Shown: piece by piece, positions 50,805 to 59,772 of the stretch
How the letters are laid out: every line of letters starts with the position of its first letter
Numbering within the stretch: the first letter of the stretch is position 1
Assembly: GCA_964527735.1 (NCBI GenBank)
Contig: CAZGPG010000001.1
Location: forward strand, 124,001-188,000
DNA: 64,000 nt
Reading direction: 5' to 3'
DNA from: JBEBVQ01 sp964527735
GTDB taxonomy: Bacteria > Bacteroidota > Bacteroidia > Chitinophagales > Chitinophagaceae
The notes under the pieces: model-generated
The model's database searches: none
Told to the model about the DNA's origin: nothing
What the model saw: the letters and a program-made list of their open reading frames with translations, nothing else
Translations under genes and position numbers: made by a program

Positions 50805-53540
50805 TTAGTAAACAGCATCCCGGAAGTCGCGGCGGCGGACCAGGCGGAGATCCTGCAGGATGGACGCTTTGACGTTCAATGTAAAATTAAAGCTCTTGCG
50901 CGGGCCGAAGGGGATCGCGCCAAGGCGCATTTCCCAACAGTGGAGATCGCGGTAAATATCAATGGACGTGAAGGTTAGTTGTTTGATCGTAAAATCATAC
51001 CCTGTAGAATAGGTGATCTTCCAGTGGGTGCTGATATTAAAATCACCGCTTAGCATTACATTCTGATTGTACCGGATCGTATCTGTTTTGCTTACGGCGT
51101 TATAGCTATTATTCATGGTCAGTGCATAAGCAACGTTGACAGACCAGGGTATATTAAAATCTACATAGTCATTATAACCGCCCTGCTGCATCAGCCGGCT
51201 GAACTCGTCGGTCTTTTCGATTGTATTGTCATTGCCGGTTTTTTGTTTGGAGCGCAGCCCGGCGCTCAGTGCCACGCTGGCGCCGGTAAAGCGGGCTACG
51301 CCCCTGCCTGCGTCCCACGAGCTGGTGGATATCCGCTGCCCTGTTTCGTAGTCGAGGGTATAAGGATCAAAAGAAGCATTGGCGCTGATATTTAATTTGT
51401 TCAGCACATTGGTACGGAACGAAACGGCGATCGGACTCCATTTGAATGAATCCGCCGCGACGTTATAAGAGCCGTTTACGGAAAAGGCGTCGATCAGGGT
51501 GATGTTCTGGCTGCCGGTTGCGGTATCTTTATTGTTTCGCATTTTGATCTGCAGGTTATTGTTCAGCCCATACAGAATGCTGCTGCTGAATTGCCCGTAT
51601 TGCCCCAGCCCCGGAACTCCTACCACAGATCCGTCATAAGGGGAAAGATATACAGGCTGGCTTTCCGCGCTCAGCCTTGTACGGTAATAATAATTGAAGG
51701 GGTCCGCTGCGTAATCGGGCTTGTAATTGAAGCCCGTGCTGGGCGTCAGTACATGCCGGATACCCTGCAGCTTTCCTTTCCGGAACATTTTCATGCCGTA
51801 TATACGCGTGCTGAGCTGCATGTTCAGATCTATATCCCGCGCTGTAAAAAAACCACGGTAATTACTGGTGTCCAGCTCAAACCGGCTATTGTCAAAATAC
51901 CGGTATTCCCGCTGCGTAAGCCAGTATTCGCTATAATTCGCGCCGAAAGAAAGATTGACAAAGCGGAATATGGTATACGCGGCGCTCAATGGCACAGAAT
52001 GACGTACGCCGTTCCGGAACTGATCGAACGAGAGTGCATTCATACTGAAGGCGCTGTCGTAGAAGGATATCTGGTTCTGGGTATTTAATGTATAGCCGAG
52101 TGTGATCTTGTCATACCAATTGGTGCCCGTGCTGTTTTTCTTCTGGAAGGGGTTGAACTGGCCCAGGTAAAAGTTGAGTTCGGGAAGCGTCACGTTTACC
52201 TGCTTTGTCTGGGTATTCTGGTTGTGCCGGGCGCCAACAGTCAGGTTGTAAGGCTTATTGGCCCAGCTTTTGGAGAATGTGATATTCGACTGGTATTGGT
52301 TCTGTAATATCTGGTTGTGGTTATAGCTGTTGTTGGCATAGAATGAAGAGCTGCCGGCCGTTACCGATGCATTGAAGCTGACGCCGGGGCGCGCTTTGGG
52401 ATCTGTGGTATGCCGCCAGTTGACCATAAAATCTTTGATGACGGAAGAGTTAGGCTCATAGCTTTCCCCGGTTTTGTTGTAGGCATAGCTAAGCGACAGG
52501 CCGCCGTTATACTGGTACCTGTTGGCATAGGTAGTGATGGCGCTGCCGCTCCAGCTTCCTTTGGAATAGACGTTGGCCAGCATCAGCAGGTCTACATAAT
52601 CGTTCAGGTAAAAATAATAGCCGCCGTTGGTCAGCCCGACGCCGCGCTGCTCTTCTATGGTATACATGGGCAGCCGGAAGCCCGAGCGCTGGGTCTGTGA
52701 GATCGGGAATATGCCGAACGGCAGGAACAAAGGGGTGGGCACCATTTCAACAACGATATTGGCCGGCCCCGATGCGATCATCCGGTTGGGTATGATCTTG
52801 ATCTTCCGGGCGCTGATCCCGAAATGCGGCGTATCAAGCGCGCAGGTGGTATAGATATTCTTCCAGCCGTAGATGGACTGGTCTTCGTTTCTTTTTACCT
52901 GCTCGCTGTGCACGTAACCCTCACCGTATTGAGAATGTGCATTCCGGACAATAGCACGTTTGCTTTTAAAGTTATACTGCAGGGAGTCGTATGTAAAGGA
53001 TTCGGAAGCCTGTACGAATTTTCCACGTTTTTTCTCATCATCTTCTTTATCGGCGATTATACTGTCCTGGTATGGTAGAGGAGATGCGCTTACGCGGCTT
53101 GTATGCTGGTTGTATATAATAAGCCCGGCATCTACCTTCATGTCTTCATAATTCACTTTTGCATCCCTGTACAGATAGAACAGGTTCTGCTCCATGTCCA
53201 TTACGGCGGAGTCGGTAGCTTCGCTGAATACCGGCGAAGGCAGGGCATCTTTAGATATCCGTATGCCCAGAGCATCTTCGAGCGTGGGGGGGGCAAGGCT
53301 GTCCGGAGTGGAAAGACTATCCGCCACTATGCTGTCGGGGAGCGCTTCGCTGGTTGTGCTGTCTGCGGTATACAGGGAATCGGGCAGGGGTACGATGGCT
53401 TCGGATAGCAACGTATCGGCCGGCTTTGCCACTTGGCCTTGTGCCTTGTTTGTTAAAGCCAATATAAAAATCACTGCGATAGTAAGGCTAAAGCAGTGTA
53501 TCCGTAAACTTTTTAGAATAATTTTACCGCATGGGCTCAT
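50805..53540 (-). CDS. lptD: LptD-like LPS-assembly outer-membrane protein
   Basis: A 911-residue outer-membrane protein. After the signal sequence and an acidic, serine/threonine-rich stretch, an OstA-like periplasmic domain (residues about 115-260: DAKVNYEDMKVDAGLIIYN, KRAIVRNAHSQYGEG) precedes a long beta barrel with alternating aromatic strands. Bacteroidota LptD proteins have this plan and lack the four-cysteine disulfide switch of E. coli. It places lipopolysaccharide into the outer leaflet. TTG 53552 is in frame but ATG 53540 is used here. Divergent from the amidase gene, a common Bacteroidota arrangement. Confidence 0.9.
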   Translation of the reverse strand: MSPCGKIILKSLRIHCFSLTIAVIFILALTNKAQGQVAKPADTLLSEAIVPLPDSLYTADSTTSEALPDSIVADSLSTPDSLAPPTLEDALGIRISKDALPSPVFSEATDSAVMDMEQNLFYLYRDAKVNYEDMKVDAGLIIYNQHTSRVSASPLPYQDSIIADKEDDEKKRGKFVQASESFTYDSLQYNFKSKRAIVRNAHSQYGEGYVHSEQVKRNEDQSIYGWKNIYTTCALDTPHFGISARKIKIIPNRMIASGPANIVVEMVPTPLFLPFGIFPISQTQRSGFRLPMYTIEEQRGVGLTNGGYYFYLNDYVDLLMLANVYSKGSWSGSAITTYANRYQYNGGLSLSYAYNKTGESYEPNSSVIKDFMVNWRHTTDPKARPGVSFNASVTAGSSSFYANNSYNHNQILQNQYQSNITFSKSWANKPYNLTVGARHNQNTQTKQVNVTLPELNFYLGQFNPFQKKNSTGTNWYDKITLGYTLNTQNQISFYDSAFSMNALSFDQFRNGVRHSVPLSAAYTIFRFVNLSFGANYSEYWLTQREYRYFDNSRFELDTSNYRGFFTARDIDLNMQLSTRIYGMKMFRKGKLQGIRHVLTPSTGFNYKPDYAADPFNYYYRTRLSAESQPVYLSPYDGSVVGVPGLGQYGQFSSSILYGLNNNLQIKMRNNKDTATGSQNITLIDAFSVNGSYNVAADSFKWSPIAVSFRTNVLNKLNISANASFDPYTLDYETGQRISTSSWDAGRGVARFTGASVALSAGLRSKQKTGNDNTIEKTDEFSRLMQQGGYNDYVDFNIPWSVNVAYALTMNNSYNAVSKTDTIRYNQNVMLSGDFNISTHWKITYSTGYDFTIKQLTFTSIDIYRDLHCWEMRLGAIPFGPRKSFNFTLNVKASILQDLRLVRRRDFRDAVY

Positions 53541-53616
53541 GAGCGGGCACAAAAATAACTATTTGACGCTACGTTTGTAATTTATAAGATCCGACTTAAC
53601 ACATTAAACACTTGTA

Positions 53617-54462
53617 ATGTATATTAAAGCGCTTGTTTTTATTCTGGGCATATTATTTATATATCCACCGACGGTATATCCTAACGGAAAGAAAATCACG
53701 AATATTGTATTGGATGCGGGCCATGGAGGAACCGATCCGGGGGCTAAGGGCACGATCAGCCAGGAGAAAAATCTGACACTTGCGATTGCGTTGCGGGTGG
53801 GCAAACTCATCAGCGATAGCCTGAAGGACTGCCGGGCGATATATACCCGCACTTCCGATGTGTACCCGACACTGAAGGAGCGTCATGAAATAGCCAACCG
53901 CGCCAAAGGGGATCTTTTTGTTTCTATCCACATAAATGCTACTGCGCCGCGTGTGGAGCGGATAAGGACAGGGTATAAATATGTAAAGAAAGGCAGTAAA
54001 AAAGTGAAGGTAGCTACTTACCGCACCGTACGCCATACGTCTACGACAGCCAGCGGTACGGAAACCTATGTGCTTGGGCTGCATCGTACAGGTCAGAAAG
54101 CCGGCGCCATTGGCGAACATGCAGAAAATATCGTGGAGGAGCCGGGTCTGCTCGATGAAAGCGATCCGCAGACGGCCATTATTATTGCACAGTACAACCA
54201 GGCGTTCCTCAGCAGGAGCGTCAGCCTCGGCACACGGATACAGACGGAGTTTGAACGGATCGGCAGAAATAACCTTGGTGTTAAGCAGATGGGGCTGGAA
54301 GTGCTTGCCGGCAGCGCGATGCCCGGGGTGCTGGTAGAGTGCGGCTTTATCAATAATCCTGAAGAGGAGATCTACATGAATTCCGAGAAAGGGCAGCAGG
54401 AGCTTGCTATGGCGATCTTCAGGGGTATCCGTGCCTATAAGGCTGAATTGGAGCGGAATTAA
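53617..54462 (+). CDS. N-acetylmuramoyl-L-alanine amidase
   Basis: A 281-residue zinc amidase (AmiC/Amidase_3 family) that cleaves the bond between muramic acid and the stem peptide. The signal anchor is MYIKALVFILGILFIYPPTV. Zinc ligands: H36 in LDAGHGGTDPGAKG, E50 in SQEKNLTLAI and the histidine of FVSIHINA; the catalytic glutamate is in LVECGFINN near the C terminus. A roughly 40-residue basic insert follows the third ligand (KYVKKGSKKVKVATYRTVRH, by its core). Divergent from lptD across a 76-base gap. It likely works in cell division. Confidence 0.94.
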   Translation: MYIKALVFILGILFIYPPTVYPNGKKITNIVLDAGHGGTDPGAKGTISQEKNLTLAIALRVGKLISDSLKDCRAIYTRTSDVYPTLKERHEIANRAKGDLFVSIHINATAPRVERIRTGYKYVKKGSKKVKVATYRTVRHTSTTASGTETYVLGLHRTGQKAGAIGEHAENIVEEPGLLDESDPQTAIIIAQYNQAFLSRSVSLGTRIQTEFERIGRNNLGVKQMGLEVLAGSAMPGVLVECGFINNPEEEIYMNSEKGQQELAMAIFRGIRAYKAELERN

Positions 54463-54603
54463 TTGAGAATTGAAAGTTGAAAATTGAGAATTAATAAATG
54501 TGTTGTTTTGATTTCAATTCTCAACTTTCCATTTTTAAAGGGTGCTTGCATTTTAAAATTCTTTCTTTTACCTTTAGCGTCTATTTTTAAATTATCTGTA
54601 TTA

Positions 54604-55161
54604 ATGAAAACCTGCTTTAAAACAATGATGCTGTCCGCACTAAGCGTGATAGCCGTTTTTACTGCCGTCAGCATTACATCCTGTAATAATGATAAATGTA
54701 AAACCATCGTCTGCGCTTATAATGGTGTCTGCAACGATGGTATATGTACCTGCCCTTCAGGTTATGAAGGGCCGCAATGTGAAAAGGTAATGCGGGAAAA
54801 ATTTGAAGGTATTTATCAGGTGCTTGAGAAAGGAACCGGCTCACAGACAGCACAGTATGCCGTTTCTGTAGAAAAAGGTGAAGAAATAACAGACCTGAGA
54901 ATAAAGAATTTCAGGAATGTATTTATTGATCCTGTGGAAGCTTATATAAAGGCCGACACCATTTTCATTCCTGAACAGACTGTGGATGATCGCTGGGTGG
55001 TAAAAGGCGTTGGTATTATTGAGGCGGATAAATATTATGGTGCATATGGCAGGCTGGTATTGCGCTATAATGTACGCGATATGGATCTGCCCGAAACAGA
55101 TCCGCTGGATGATTATGGCCTGCAGGCAGGATCTCCTTCCATCTGGAATAAAACACCGTAG
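54604..55161 (+). CDS. EGF-motif lipoprotein
   Basis: A 185-residue lipoprotein: signal ends TAVSITSCNND with lipidated C27. An EGF-like domain follows (CKTIVCAYNGVCNDG ... CTCPSGYEGPQCE, six cysteines) and then a beta-rich domain of about 110 residues with no known family. The frame could open at 54484, but that part derives from an AT-rich repeat tract (TTGAGAATTGAAAGTTG type); ATG 54604 starts a proper lipoprotein signal. Its TAG stop is the first part of a GTAGGGGCGAT repeat. Role unknown, perhaps surface binding. Confidence 0.75.
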   Translation: MKTCFKTMMLSALSVIAVFTAVSITSCNNDKCKTIVCAYNGVCNDGICTCPSGYEGPQCEKVMREKFEGIYQVLEKGTGSQTAQYAVSVEKGEEITDLRIKNFRNVFIDPVEAYIKADTIFIPEQTVDDRWVVKGVGIIEADKYYGAYGRLVLRYNVRDMDLPETDPLDDYGLQAGSPSIWNKTP

Positions 55162-55180
55162 GGGCGATAATTATTCGCCC
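55159..55180. repeat. GTAGGGGCGAT palindromic repeat at the EGF lipoprotein stop
   Basis: GGGCGATAATTATTCGCCC is a near-perfect palindrome that begins with GTAG, and the TAG is the stop codon of the upstream gene. It belongs to the same family as the pair at 16574-16716. Confidence 0.65.
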
Positions 55181-55187
55181 GTGCTAT

Positions 55188-55233
55188 AAAACAAAACGGC
55201 TGTACCGATAAACACGGGCAGCCGTTTTTGTTT
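55188..55233 (+). terminator. Rho-independent terminator
   Basis: AAACAAAACGGCTG pairs with CAGCCGTTTTTGTTT (one bulged base) around a 16-base loop, with T-rich ends on the plus strand. It separates the EGF lipoprotein from the acyl-CoA dehydrogenase. Confidence 0.8.
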
Positions 55234-55314
55234 CGGTACGGTTTTCATATGCCGGGATATTTGTACCTTGTAATAACATTGCTCCCCAGTGTTGTTAACA
55301 ATAAATCGAATATC

Positions 55315-57114
55315 ATGCCTCAGACTTCAGATCCGCAGCAAATAATTAAAGGAGGGGAATTCCTGATCCGCCAGACCAATGCGCAGGATATTTTTATCCC
55401 TGAGGAATGGAATGAAGAGCAGTTGATGATCGCGGAAATGTGTCGTGATTTTCTGAAGCAGGAAGTCTCTCCTATTCTGGAACGTATCGACACCGGGGAG
55501 GAAGGCCTGATGCCTTCTTTGCTTGAAAAAGCAGGTGCACTGGGATTGCTCGGTATTTCTGTTCCTGAAAAATATAATGGGATGGGCCAGGATTTCGTGA
55601 CTTCCATGCTTACCACCGAGATCATTGGCGCCGGCCATTCTTTTGCTGTCGCGCTTGCCGCCCATACCGGTATCGGTACGTTGCCGGTATTGTATTACGG
55701 TACGGAAGAGCAGAAGCAAAAATATATACCGAAACTGGCCACGGGTGAGTGGAAAAGCTGCTATTGCCTGACGGAGCCGGATGCAGGCTCTGATGCCAAT
55801 TCGGGGAAGACAAAAGCGGTGCTTTCGGACGACGCGAAGCATTATATCATCAACGGGCAGAAAATGTGGATCACCAACGGCGGATTTGCAGATGTTTTTA
55901 TTGTTTTTGCCCGGATCGATGAGGATAAAAATCTGAGCGCTTTTATTGTTGAAAAAGATTTTGAGGGCATTTCGCTGAATGCGGAAGAACGGAAAATGGG
56001 TATCAAAGGCAGCTCTACGCGCCAGGTGTTTTTCAACGACTGCAAGGTGCCGGTGGAGAACCTCCTGTCTGAGCGCGGCAACGGCTTTAAGATCGCAGTG
56101 AATATCCTGAACCTGGGCAGGATCAAGCTGGGGGGCGCCGCAGTTGGTGCGGCCAAAGAGGTGATCAGCAAATCTGTAAACTATGCCAATGAACGTGAGC
56201 AGTTTGGCCGGCTGATCTCGAAATACGGAGCGATAAAGTATAAGCTGGCCGAACAGGCGATCCGTACTTATGTGTCTGAATCGGCTACTTACCGGGCGAG
56301 CCGCAATATAGACGATGCTACTAAAGCTTATATAGCCGGCGGCATGGATGAAGCACAGGCGAAGCTGAAGGGCACAGAGCTGTTTGCTATTGAAGCGGCG
56401 ATCATTAAAGTGCATGCTTCGGAAACGCTGGATTATGTAGTGGACGAAGGTGTGCAGATATACGGCGGTATGGGATACAGTGCAGAAGCGCCGATGGACC
56501 GCGCGTACCGTGATGCGCGTATCAACCGTATTTTTGAAGGTACCAATGAGATCAACCGGATGCTGGCGGTGGATATGATGCTGAAGCGGGCTATGAAAGG
56601 TGAGCTGGACCTGATGGGGCCTGCACAGCAGGTTGCGGGTGAGCTGATGAGCATCCCCGACTTTGGACCGGATGATGATGACGGATTATTTGCACGGGAG
56701 AAAAAATATATTGCCGGATTTAAAAAGGCCATCCTGATGACGGCAGGCAGTGCGGTGCAAAAACTGATGCAGCAACTGGCCAAAGAGCAGGAGGTGCTCA
56801 TATACCTGGCCGATATGCTGATCGAGCTGTATGCAAGCGAATCTGTATTGCTGCGTGTAGAAAAGCTGGTATCGATGAAAGGTGAAGAGGCTGTAAAGGA
56901 ACAGGCAGCCATAGCACAGGTCTACCTGTACGATGCTGCAGAACGCATACACAGCGCCGGACGAAATGCGATCAATGCCTTTGCCGCAGGAGATGAAAAA
57001 CGCATGATGCTGATGGGGCTGAAGCGGTTTACGAAAACGGATGAGCTGGATACCACAGCCGCCCGTCGTGTGATCGCAGAAAAGCTCATTGCAGAAAATA
57101 AATACTGTTATTAG
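55315..57114 (+). CDS. Acyl-CoA dehydrogenase (FadE/VLCAD-like)
   Basis: A 599-residue flavoenzyme catalysing the first step of beta-oxidation. N-terminal helices, then CYCLTEPDAGSDANS (FAD-binding strand), MWITNGGFADVF, a catalytic-domain stretch with YANEREQFGRLISKYGAIKYKLA (by its core) and the motif QIYGGMGYSAEAPMDRAYRDARI (by its core, FAD adenine binding). An extra helical domain of about 190 residues at the C terminus is shared with very-long-chain enzymes such as Bacillus FadE. The start is ATG 55315; the frame extends to 55228 through the terminator. The FadL and SGNH genes follow in the same direction. Confidence 0.94.
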   Translation: MPQTSDPQQIIKGGEFLIRQTNAQDIFIPEEWNEEQLMIAEMCRDFLKQEVSPILERIDTGEEGLMPSLLEKAGALGLLGISVPEKYNGMGQDFVTSMLTTEIIGAGHSFAVALAAHTGIGTLPVLYYGTEEQKQKYIPKLATGEWKSCYCLTEPDAGSDANSGKTKAVLSDDAKHYIINGQKMWITNGGFADVFIVFARIDEDKNLSAFIVEKDFEGISLNAEERKMGIKGSSTRQVFFNDCKVPVENLLSERGNGFKIAVNILNLGRIKLGGAAVGAAKEVISKSVNYANEREQFGRLISKYGAIKYKLAEQAIRTYVSESATYRASRNIDDATKAYIAGGMDEAQAKLKGTELFAIEAAIIKVHASETLDYVVDEGVQIYGGMGYSAEAPMDRAYRDARINRIFEGTNEINRMLAVDMMLKRAMKGELDLMGPAQQVAGELMSIPDFGPDDDDGLFAREKKYIAGFKKAILMTAGSAVQKLMQQLAKEQEVLIYLADMLIELYASESVLLRVEKLVSMKGEEAVKEQAAIAQVYLYDAAERIHSAGRNAINAFAAGDEKRMMLMGLKRFTKTDELDTTAARRVIAEKLIAENKYCY

Positions 57115-57170
57115 GGTTAAACAATTAAACACCTCAACGAATAAACGTTTCAACGACACAGTACAAAAAA

Positions 57171-58418
57171 ATGAAAATCGCATTGATAGTACGAATAACC
57201 GGGCTGGTATTGGCAGCCACTGCTATGTCTTCGCTGGCATGGGGAGGCGCATTCCAGCTGAACCTGCAGGGTATGCGCCAGGTAGCTATGGGAGGCAGCG
57301 GTGTTGCCATGCCCTGGGATGTTTCTGCTATTTTCTATAATCCCGGCGGGCTGTCCCGTCTGGAAGGGACTCAGGTATATGCCAATGTGTTTGCCGTTTC
57401 TCCGAGGGTGCGCTATATAGAAACTCCGTCGGGTAATTATAAGGCTGATGTACGGCCGGCAATGTCTGTGCCGTTTGCCTTGTATGCCGGAGGCCCCGTA
57501 AAGAAAGGGAGCCGGCTGAGCCTCGGATTGGGGGTGTATACGCCGTTCGGCAATAGTCTGGATTGGGGTGACGACTGGAGGGGAAGGTATATTGTACAGT
57601 CAATAGCTTTATCCAGTGTGTTTGTACAACCTACGTTGAGCTATCGTATTAATGACATGATATCTGCCGGCGCCGGTTTTGTATATGGTACCGGTTCAGT
57701 GGAGATAGAGCGGGGCATACCATTGCAGGATGCAGCCGGGAATGACGGGCAGGCAGTATTGAAAGGTAAAGCGCAGGGGGTTGGGTTTAACGCCGGCGTA
57801 CAGGTGAAGGCTACGGAAAAATTAGCATTCGGTGTGTCGTACCGGTCGGGAGTGCGGATGAAGGTGAAGAAGGGAGATGTATCTTTTTCCGTGGCGCCTT
57901 CGCTCGCTGCAAATTTTCCCAATACTTCTTTTACGACTGAATTGCCGTTGCCGGGTATCCTGACTGTGGGTGCGGGATATAAGGTTACGAAAAAACTGAC
58001 CGTGCAGGGCGATATGGTTTTCGCACGGTGGAAGACCTATGATTCGCTAAAGTTCGATTTTGAACAGAAGACCGCTGCTTTACAGGGAAACAGCGAGCCG
58101 CGCAGTTATAAAAATACGGTGGCTTTCCGCCTGGGAGGGCATTATCATATCGCTCCGGCATTTGCTGTGATGGCAGGTGGCGCTTATGATCCGAGCCCGG
58201 CCCGGGATCATCTGCTTTCGCCGGATGCAGTGGATGCAGACCGGGTATCGTTGTCTTGCGGCGTCAGCTACCGCCCTTTACAGCAGCTGACGGTGATCGC
58301 CGCCCTGAACTATACCACTACGAAAAAAAGAGAAGCTGTTTACGAGCCTGCGAATTTTCACGGTGCTTACCAGATCAAAAGCCTGATACCCGCACTGGCG
58401 GTGTCGTACAATTTTTAA
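57171..58418 (+). CDS. OmpP1/FadL-family outer-membrane transporter
   Basis: A 415-residue outer-membrane protein with a signal peptide ending SLAWG. The N-terminal hatch motif GGAFQLNLQGMRQVAMGGSG and NPGGLSRLEG are typical of FadL. The barrel has alternating strands and ends VSYNF with the C-terminal phenylalanine for Bam recognition. FadL proteins admit long-chain fatty acids by lateral diffusion. It lies 56 bases after an acyl-CoA dehydrogenase and 11 bases before an SGNH lipoprotein, which suggests a unit for lipid hydrolysis, uptake and oxidation. Confidence 0.92.
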   Translation: MKIALIVRITGLVLAATAMSSLAWGGAFQLNLQGMRQVAMGGSGVAMPWDVSAIFYNPGGLSRLEGTQVYANVFAVSPRVRYIETPSGNYKADVRPAMSVPFALYAGGPVKKGSRLSLGLGVYTPFGNSLDWGDDWRGRYIVQSIALSSVFVQPTLSYRINDMISAGAGFVYGTGSVEIERGIPLQDAAGNDGQAVLKGKAQGVGFNAGVQVKATEKLAFGVSYRSGVRMKVKKGDVSFSVAPSLAANFPNTSFTTELPLPGILTVGAGYKVTKKLTVQGDMVFARWKTYDSLKFDFEQKTAALQGNSEPRSYKNTVAFRLGGHYHIAPAFAVMAGGAYDPSPARDHLLSPDAVDADRVSLSCGVSYRPLQQLTVIAALNYTTTKKREAVYEPANFHGAYQIKSLIPALAVSYNF

Positions 58419-58429
58419 TTTTAAACACA

Positions 58430-59764
58430 ATGATGAAGCAGCTATACATAGCAGCGCTGGTTGTTTCTGCCGGATTATCGGCCTGTAAACCTGGTATTGA
58501 GCCGGAGACGCCGCAAAGCGGAGAAGCGGATTTTACTACTTATGTGGCGTTGGGAAATTCACTTACGGCAGGCTATGCAGACGGCACACTTTATCGCAGC
58601 GGACAGGTCAATTCGTATCCCGCTATATTAGCCGGTCAGTTCAGGCTGGCGGGAGGAGGTGAGTTTAAGCAGCCGCTTTTGCCGGGCGATGCCGGCTGGC
58701 CTTCTGCGAAGCGGGTGCTGGCTATGGTTGGCGGATGTGATGGCGCCGTTTCGCTCACACCTGTTGCTTATCAGGGGATGATGGATACTGCGGGCAGCAT
58801 GATGAATATCGCGGCACAGGGACCGTTCAATAACGTAGCTGTACCGGGCATGCGGTGTATTGATTACCTGATGCCGGGATATGCTGTAGTGGCACAAGCA
58901 TTTGCCCAGGTAGGTTTTGCTTACCGGTTTTATGAACATCCGATGACGGAAACGCCGCTGGATGTGGCCATGAAGCTCACTCCGACATTCTTCAGTATCT
59001 GGCTGGGCGGCAACGATGTGCTGGGCTATGCTTTGGGGGGAGGAGAGGGGAATGGCTCCGGTGGGGTATTGCCTTCGGATATTTCTCCTTTATCCAGTTT
59101 TTCCACTATTTACGAAATGATCGTGGATACGCTTACAGCGACGGGCGCCAAGGGCATTCTGCTGAGTGTGCCCGATATTACGGCCATACCGTTCTTCACA
59201 ACCATTCCCGCGAAGGGATTGATACTCGATGAAACGGAAGCAGAGGTGCTGTCTGTTTTTCATGCTTCATCAGGTATCAGCTTTACTGCCGGCGCCAACT
59301 ATTTCATTATTGAAGATGCACAGGCGCCGGGTGGGGTACGCCCGGTGAGAGAAGGCGAACTGATCCTGCTTTCCGTACCGCAGGATTCGTTGAAATGTGC
59401 CGGCTGGGGCGCGCGTAAACCTCTTCCGGACCGTTATGTACTCGATGCGGAAGAGGTGAATAATATCCAGGCGGCGACTACTGCGTTTAACCAGGTGATC
59501 TATAACGCCGCACAGAAGCATGGATTGGCCTATATGGATGCCGGAGGATATCTGAAAACACTGCAAGCCGGGATTGTTTATAACGGCGTTACCTTTTCCG
59601 CTACATTCGTCACCGGCGGTGCATTTTCCCTGGATGGCATTCACCTGACACCGAGAGGCTATGCCCTGGTTGCTAACGAAATCATCCGCACGATCAATGC
59701 CCGTTACGGCTCGACTGTTTCTCCGGCAGATGTGAACAGGTATGACGGGGTGAGGTTTCCGTAA
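58430..59764 (+). CDS. SGNH/GDSL-family esterase lipoprotein
   Basis: A 444-residue lipoprotein (signal AALVVSAGLSAC, C19). The SGNH set is clear: block I VALGNSLTAGYADG with the nucleophile serine in GNSL, block III WLGGNDVLGYA with the oxyanion asparagine, and block V LDGIHLTPRGYAL with the catalytic aspartate and histidine. The block II glycine is probably in NVAVPGMRC. The start is ATG 58430; the longer open frame to 58256 overlaps FadL and is not credible. It may release fatty acids for the adjacent FadL. The substrate is not known. Confidence 0.88.
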   Translation: MMKQLYIAALVVSAGLSACKPGIEPETPQSGEADFTTYVALGNSLTAGYADGTLYRSGQVNSYPAILAGQFRLAGGGEFKQPLLPGDAGWPSAKRVLAMVGGCDGAVSLTPVAYQGMMDTAGSMMNIAAQGPFNNVAVPGMRCIDYLMPGYAVVAQAFAQVGFAYRFYEHPMTETPLDVAMKLTPTFFSIWLGGNDVLGYALGGGEGNGSGGVLPSDISPLSSFSTIYEMIVDTLTATGAKGILLSVPDITAIPFFTTIPAKGLILDETEAEVLSVFHASSGISFTAGANYFIIEDAQAPGGVRPVREGELILLSVPQDSLKCAGWGARKPLPDRYVLDAEEVNNIQAATTAFNQVIYNAAQKHGLAYMDAGGYLKTLQAGIVYNGVTFSATFVTGGAFSLDGIHLTPRGYALVANEIIRTINARYGSTVSPADVNRYDGVRFP

Positions 59765-59772
59765 ACCATGCA

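Noticed and set aside
55327..56415. 362-codon frame antisense to the acyl-CoA dehydrogenase
   Set aside because: Composition is that of an antisense shadow, and the plus-strand enzyme has all family motifs.
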